This document shows positions 59,616 through 64,000 of a stretch of 64,000 nucleotides of DNA, piece by piece (within the stretch, counting starts at the first letter, position 1; every line of letters begins with the position of its first letter). The translations under genes were made by a program, and so were the position numbers. Below the pieces are notes generated by a model. The model had not been told where the DNA came from. It did not search any database and saw only the letters and a list, made by a program, of their open reading frames with translations. This stretch comes from Hydractinia symbiolongicarpus (taxonomy: Eukaryota; Cnidaria; Hydrozoa; Anthoathecata; Hydractiniidae), in assembly GCF_029227915.1 (NCBI RefSeq), contig NC_079881.1, positions 19,133,501-19,197,500 on the forward strand, given 5' to 3'.

Positions 59616-61059
59616 TGCCGACATTCGTGCAGAAGTATTTTGTACAGAACATGATTTCCAAATGACGAAATAAAGTACGTTTCATGCTCAAAAGAGTTCT
59701 TATATTAAGCAATTTGGGAACTTTTTCGTTCTCATGTTTCTTTCTTTTATAATTATTTCGTAGTTGGTCGTTGGTCTTTGGTCATGCAATTATATTTTTT
59801 TTATAATCATTTCGTAGTTGGTCGTTGGTAGTTGGTTGAAACGATTCTAACGTTTATTTAGTAGGTGGTATTGTAAAGTTGCTCCGAAATCCACAGTAAA
59901 AGACCTTTCTTCACCAATTCCTAGCATCATTTTTCCTGCCACGCAAAAGCCAGATCTAAGAAGCTTACTGCTAAAAAGTAAGCAAATGACGTCACGCTGG
60001 AATTCATCTATATTTTTTTTCACATTACCTGTGCACTTTACAAGGAGGACCACATGCAATATGACAAGTGGAATGAATTTTATAGAATATGAATTTTATA
60101 GAATTTTATAGAAGTGCGTGTGTTAGTTACTTATTATTGTTTTGTTTCTGATTTTGTAATCTAATGGTTGATGACTGTATGCACTGAAATACTTACTTAT
60201 GTTACTTATGTTAACTTTAGTTGTAGCTTCACGACTGTCGTGGACGACCGACGTCAGTCACTTCTTCCTCTTCTTCTACTTCATCTGTGAAGAGAGGAGG
60301 ATGAGGATTAGAAGGAACTACAGTGACTATACTGTTTTCTAAGCCTTCATTTGTCTCGGGGATCGGAAGTTCTGACTGATTTTTCTAAATTTTGATGTGT
60401 TTCATAACCTTTTTGTGGCAGATTGATGGGTAATGGCAATATACGACATGCTGAATGAAATTATTTTTGTTGATTAAGATGTGTTTCTCAAAAACCAATC
60501 TTTTTTACATTTTGGGTAAACTTTTGTTTACGAACCATATACAATGTAATCTTTTTTAATTCAAGTTTATTTTTTGCTTATTAATTTTTTGACATTTAGG
60601 GTCAAAATTGTTGGTGAAGGGTAGTATGGATCATCATACTAAAAAATAAAATTTTTGTGTTCTTAACTGGTTGATTCTTACATTTTGTGTAAATTTTTGT
60701 GGGAGAGAATGGTATGCAACTGAATTGACTGAATTTTGTAGATTTACATTAAATGTTTTCTTAACTATGGCTTTTTCATATTTTTGTATAAGCTTTTAAG
60801 GGAAAGACAATATTGAAAATGTGTAAAGAACTTATTTTTGTTGATTTGTGCTAACTCTTGCAGGCCAACTTTTTTGAAATTTTAGAATAAAATACTGAGG
60901 GTTTTCAACATAATCACTTATAAAATGTACATATTTGAGGTGCATTATTTCTGATGTATTATCCGTGACTGTTTGTGTTCTTACTGTTGGTTTTGTGAGT
61001 ATTGGTGTTGTGAGTGTCGTTGTTGTGAGTGTCGTTGTTGTAACTTTTTATCAACTAGA
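59616..61059. other. Intergenic, apart from the possible exon at 60229-60384
   Basis: AT-rich; a short repeated phrase GTAGTTGGTCGTTGGT occurs twice near 59762 and 59814, and GTGAGTGTCGTTGTT repeats at about 61010-61045. No supported gene. Confidence 0.4.
60229..60384 (-). other. Possible acidic C-terminal exon
   Basis: On the minus strand, after an AG (ATTTAG) at about 60385, a frame reads SELPIPETNEGLENSIVTVV, then PHPPLFTDEVEEEEEVTDVG and ends RPRQS at a TGA (60229-60231). It is proline- and Glu-rich and plausible as a disordered tail, but no domain or upstream exon supports it. Confidence 0.2.
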
Positions 61060-61961
61060 TTTTACACCTTGCAAGCTGTTCTTTTTTTGTGGATGGGTTG
61101 CTGACATCATCAAAATTTAAATGACGCTTCTTTTTCGTTTTTATCTGCACATTTTTTTGTTTTTGCGGGTCTTTGCTGACGTCAGCCAAATTATAAAACC
61201 CTTATATCTCCTAAAACGTTCATCAAAAGCGCATGATTCTATACGTAATTTTGGTCGGAGTTTCGAGCTCTAGACAATGGAGGCACCAGATAACCAAATT
61301 TTCGAAAAAAGATTTGTTGGGTATTGACGGTCACTTGCAGATGCCATCAAAATCCAAGATGGTTTTCTTTTTCATTGTTCCCCTGCCTAAGTGGATTTTT
61401 ATAATAATACGCCAGTTCCGTGTCTCTGTAACAGGCAAAGTGGATGTCTTCATTTTCCTTTAATGTTGCCGAAAAATGCAGGTCTAATATGTTAAATTTT
61501 CTGACGTTACGGCTCGACGTCAATTACTTTAACGTCATCTTATATTAAATTAATGAGGCCATGGCAATGCACCAAAAACTTTGAGGCCAAATAACTTGAA
61601 AACGAGGTGGTGACGACAATGATTTTTTACCGCGTTGGCAACTAGGGACTACCTGAGACCAGTTTGGGTAAGTTTTCCAAACCCGGATCACCGAATCCGT
61701 TTCGGAATGAACGGGTTGATGGCGTCATCAAAAACTTTTAAATCCTAATATATCTGCATCCGTTTGTCAAAAGTACGCGATCCTATACATTTTCTTGATC
61801 ATCGTTTCAAGATGTATACGGTGAAGGCAACAGATATACAATTTCCTGAAAAAAAGTTTTTATGTTCTGACAGCTCTGTTGACGTCAGCCCAATTTAAAT
61901 GACGGTTGTTTTTCTTTGTTATCCTGCCTAAGTAGATTTTTCCACGGGCCTTATCGACTAG
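61060..61961 (+). repeat. Helitron-like non-autonomous repeat, copy 2
   Basis: 61540-61961 aligns with 14640-15175, and ends in the same CCTAAGT...GGCCTTATCGACTAG followed by T. The part before it (61150-61400) repeats the inner segment (GCTGACGTCAGCC, TTATATCTCCT, ATGATTCTATACGTA, CCTGCCTAAGTGGATTTTTA), so the element carries two to three tandem sub-repeats. The 5' end is not resolved. Confidence 0.6.
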
Positions 61962-62023
61962 TGTTACTAATAATCCAGTAGCAATTACATTTTAAATTAA
62001 TTGAAATGTACACTTTCTTTCAG

Positions 62024-62583
62024 GAGCAGTAAATCGATATTTTGAAAGCCAAAAAAAAGCACAAATTGGTGCCAAAAAGTGAAGACGAACAAGGGATGGT
62101 AAAAAGAAATAGACGCATGATATCATCCAGGCATAGAGTGAGTATTTTAATACAATGTTAACAGTTCTCCATCTCTATTTTGAAGCCGTTATTGCATACT
62201 TTAAGGGAAGAAGACGTTTGCAGAAAAAAAATTGTTTTGTGTTTGCTGGTGAAGTTGAACCACAAAAGTTTATTGCATTTCGGTTTGAAAGCATGATCAC
62301 AATCTTTTTATTTACAATACTTGTTTTTTAGTTGTTTTCAATGCGAGAAAGAGTAAAAAAGATGGATGATGATCAAAGGCTCAATGTTTAGGCAATGTCA
62401 GATGAGGAGGAAGACGAGAAAGGGCAGAAGATTTTTAGAAGTCTTTCATGGCGTAATGAATTGTCAACAGATTTAATCTTAAAATGCGATACAGCACTTC
62501 GTGTTGTTAGGCGTTATGGAGAGCCCTCAGAAAGGGAACCTACATTGCTTGGAATTTGTCAACCAGCACATTCTGAACAATGA
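62024..62583 (+). pseudogene. Two-exon decayed ORF of unrecognised family
   Basis: Exon A follows an acceptor (CTTTCTTTCAG) at 62023 and ends at 62137 before GTGAGT. Its last part reads KSEDEQGMVKRNRRMISSRHR, with a change of frame at an eight-A run upstream (AVNRYFESQKK in the other frame). Exon B starts at 62332 after TTGTTTTTTAG, in matching phase, and reads LFSMRERVKKMDDDQRLNV. A TAG at 62392-62394 follows, then AMSDEEEDEKGQKIFRSLSW and on to ICQPAHSEQ at 62583. Matching splice phases and continuous sense on both sides of the TAG argue for a former gene. The DEEED tract followed by an F-x-x-L-S-W-R core suggests a transposon accessory protein, but I cannot name the family. Confidence 0.5.
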
Positions 62584-63224
62584 TGAAAACATACTGTTAA
62601 ATGTACATATGCATTATTATATATATTTTTATTTGTTTTGTTTTTTACATTTGAAGCAAAAAAAGACAGTATTTCTTTGAAATATATAAGTATGCAGGTG
62701 TTAAAATTGACATGTAAAATAAAAATTCAAAATATCCAACCTTTTATGGCTAAATTGAAAAAAAAAGCTATTTGTGCACATAACAAACTTTTTTTTTACT
62801 ATATTGCCAAATATTTTTTGATATGGTACATATTTTTTAAGCAGGATAGTATATACCTATAAAGTAGGCTGTGGATAGTGCGATTTTAATTAAATATTTT
62901 TAACAGGTTTTATAATATTTGTTAGGTGAAATCTTCGGTTTTTTCTCTATAGTTTGAGAATAATCTTGTGTAGTACAGTTCTAACTTGCTCTCATGAGTC
63001 TTAATCTGATTAGATCTGTGGGCTTTTTTCTATTAAGTCCTTAGATTTTTTTTTGTTTTTTTTAAAAAAAATTTAACTGGAAGAATGTACATAATGGATA
63101 TAAATAAAAAAGTTATTATTTTATAATTGTTATTACATCCTTAACCAATGCACACACAACAGATCCCTAGCAAAATGGGAGATTTGCCAGTATACCTGAA
63201 ATACGGATTTTTAAGGTTTGTTCT
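62584..63224. other. Intergenic, no gene seen
   Basis: Very AT-rich, including long T and A runs near 63050. Nothing supported. Confidence 0.45.
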
Positions 63225-63660
63225 TGCTGTCCTAGGTTATCATAAAGACGAAAAACTGGAGTCGAGGTTGGCATATAATAAGTAATACAGGAATTAATAT
63301 TGTCGTAATAATAAGAATGCGACATTTATTATCCCATATTAGTGAGAATACGGGTTCTTATTTTGTCGTATAAGTAAGAATACGGATTTTTATTTGCAAA
63401 ATAAGTAAGAATACGTATTACCATCCCGTATTTGTTAAAATGCGTGTAGTCCGTTAATTTCCGTATTCATTAGGTTATGATTGTATACGCCAGTATCCAC
63501 ATCTGCGTGGATACGGGAAAATAGCTACCTCCGTATTTTCAGAGTGCCAATAAGGGATAATACTGATTTAATACGGGATTAAAAAATGCCGTAATGTTCC
63601 GTATTATATTTTAATACGGAATAATACGGAAGTAAAAACATACGTATTCAAGTCCGTTAC
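63225..63660. repeat. Cluster of AATACGG-type short repeats
   Basis: AATACGG or AATACGGA/AATACGGG and its complement CCGTATT occur a dozen or more times, often as AAGTAAGAATACGG. Units are irregular (about 25-40 bp) and both orientations appear, so this is a palindromic low-complexity region, possibly a decayed MITE cluster. Confidence 0.6.
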
Positions 63661-63662
63661 AC

Positions 63663-63691
63663 CTTGTACAACACTTTCCGTGTTGTACAAG
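63663..63691. repeat. Perfect 12-bp hairpin
   Basis: CTTGTACAACAC (63663-63674), loop TTTCC, then GTGTTGTACAAG (63680-63691). It lies directly after the AATACGG cluster and may mark its end. Confidence 0.75.
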
Positions 63692-64000
63692 CTTCGCATA
63701 AAACAAAAAGGTCAAAAATTACCGAAAATTCGAGATAATTCGATTAATCAAGTGTCCAAAATTTACAAAATAATTTCCCTTCAAGGCGCGTAATGAATGA
63801 GGGAGAGCATCTGTAATTGTGTTCCATCGTAACGCTTCTATAAACGTATCGATTCTGTGTTATTCCTTATTATTTAAACGTTTTAACTTACTGAAGCTAG
63901 ACTTCTTTGCAACAAAGACCTCTTCTTTTTGTTGTTTCTAAAGTGTAAGATCTAAACAATTAGAATACCTAAATTTTTAAAATTTCCCGCCATATTTAAC
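63692..64000. other. Window end, no gene seen
   Basis: AT-rich sequence up to the end of the window without a supported feature. Confidence 0.4.

Overview
This window looks like nuclear DNA of an AT-rich invertebrate, most likely a hydrozoan-like cnidarian. The evidence is short introns with GT/AG borders, an astacin protease with ShK domains, a PMP22/claudin-type tetraspan, no bacterial-style gene packing, and a large load of animal transposons (PHD-containing LINEs, a GIY-YIG Penelope-like element, Merlin, Helitrons, MITEs, tRNA-like SINEs). The taxon is inferred from gene style only; nothing in the window is diagnostic for a species.

Host genes. A small lineage-type family recurs four times: an intact gene on the minus strand (348-743), a tandem pair on the plus strand (15819-16268 and 16580-17002), and a copy broken by one nonsense codon (50003-50362). 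Its members carry a signal peptide, an acidic stretch, an Arg/Gly (RGG) block introduced by a PxPQ[PA]RG-type motif and, in the intact copies, one transmembrane helix. A four-exon gene on the minus strand (21033-24138) encodes a 667-residue NADPH-oxidase/ferric-reductase-like membrane flavocytochrome with an unusual extra C-terminal membrane helix. An eight-exon gene on the minus strand (28390-31900) encodes a 456-residue astacin metalloprotease with a Thr-rich linker and two ShK domains. For both genes the splice phases close exactly. A partial TMEM272-like tetraspan lies at 37768-38671 (-). A single-coding-exon PMP22/claudin-like protein (46928-47407, +) has a 5' UTR intron.

Mobile DNA. A PHD-endonuclease-RT LINE with a (TTCA)n tail lies at 6292-9890 (+). 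A 5'-truncated LINE with a PHD-like finger after the RT core lies at 11670-13866 (-), and an older LINE 3' fragment at about 19205-19945 (-). A Penelope-like element at about 55114-57322 is arranged as two equal 635-bp inverted arms around a 939-bp core. A Merlin (IS1595/ISXO2-type) transposase relic lies at 59052-59423. A 1.9-kb element with terminal inverted repeats and a TA target duplication spans 33913-35828. Short Helitrons, several MITEs, SINE-like repeats, a 31-bp minisatellite, and three striking perfect or near-perfect hairpins (37259-37340, 39552-39628, 63663-63691) complete the picture.

The rest of the window (well over half) is AT-rich sequence in which I see no supported gene. 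The RGG single-pass family is the best candidate for something undescribed. Coordinates of spliced genes come from reading donor/acceptor sites by eye. Base composition and similarity searches could not be computed here.
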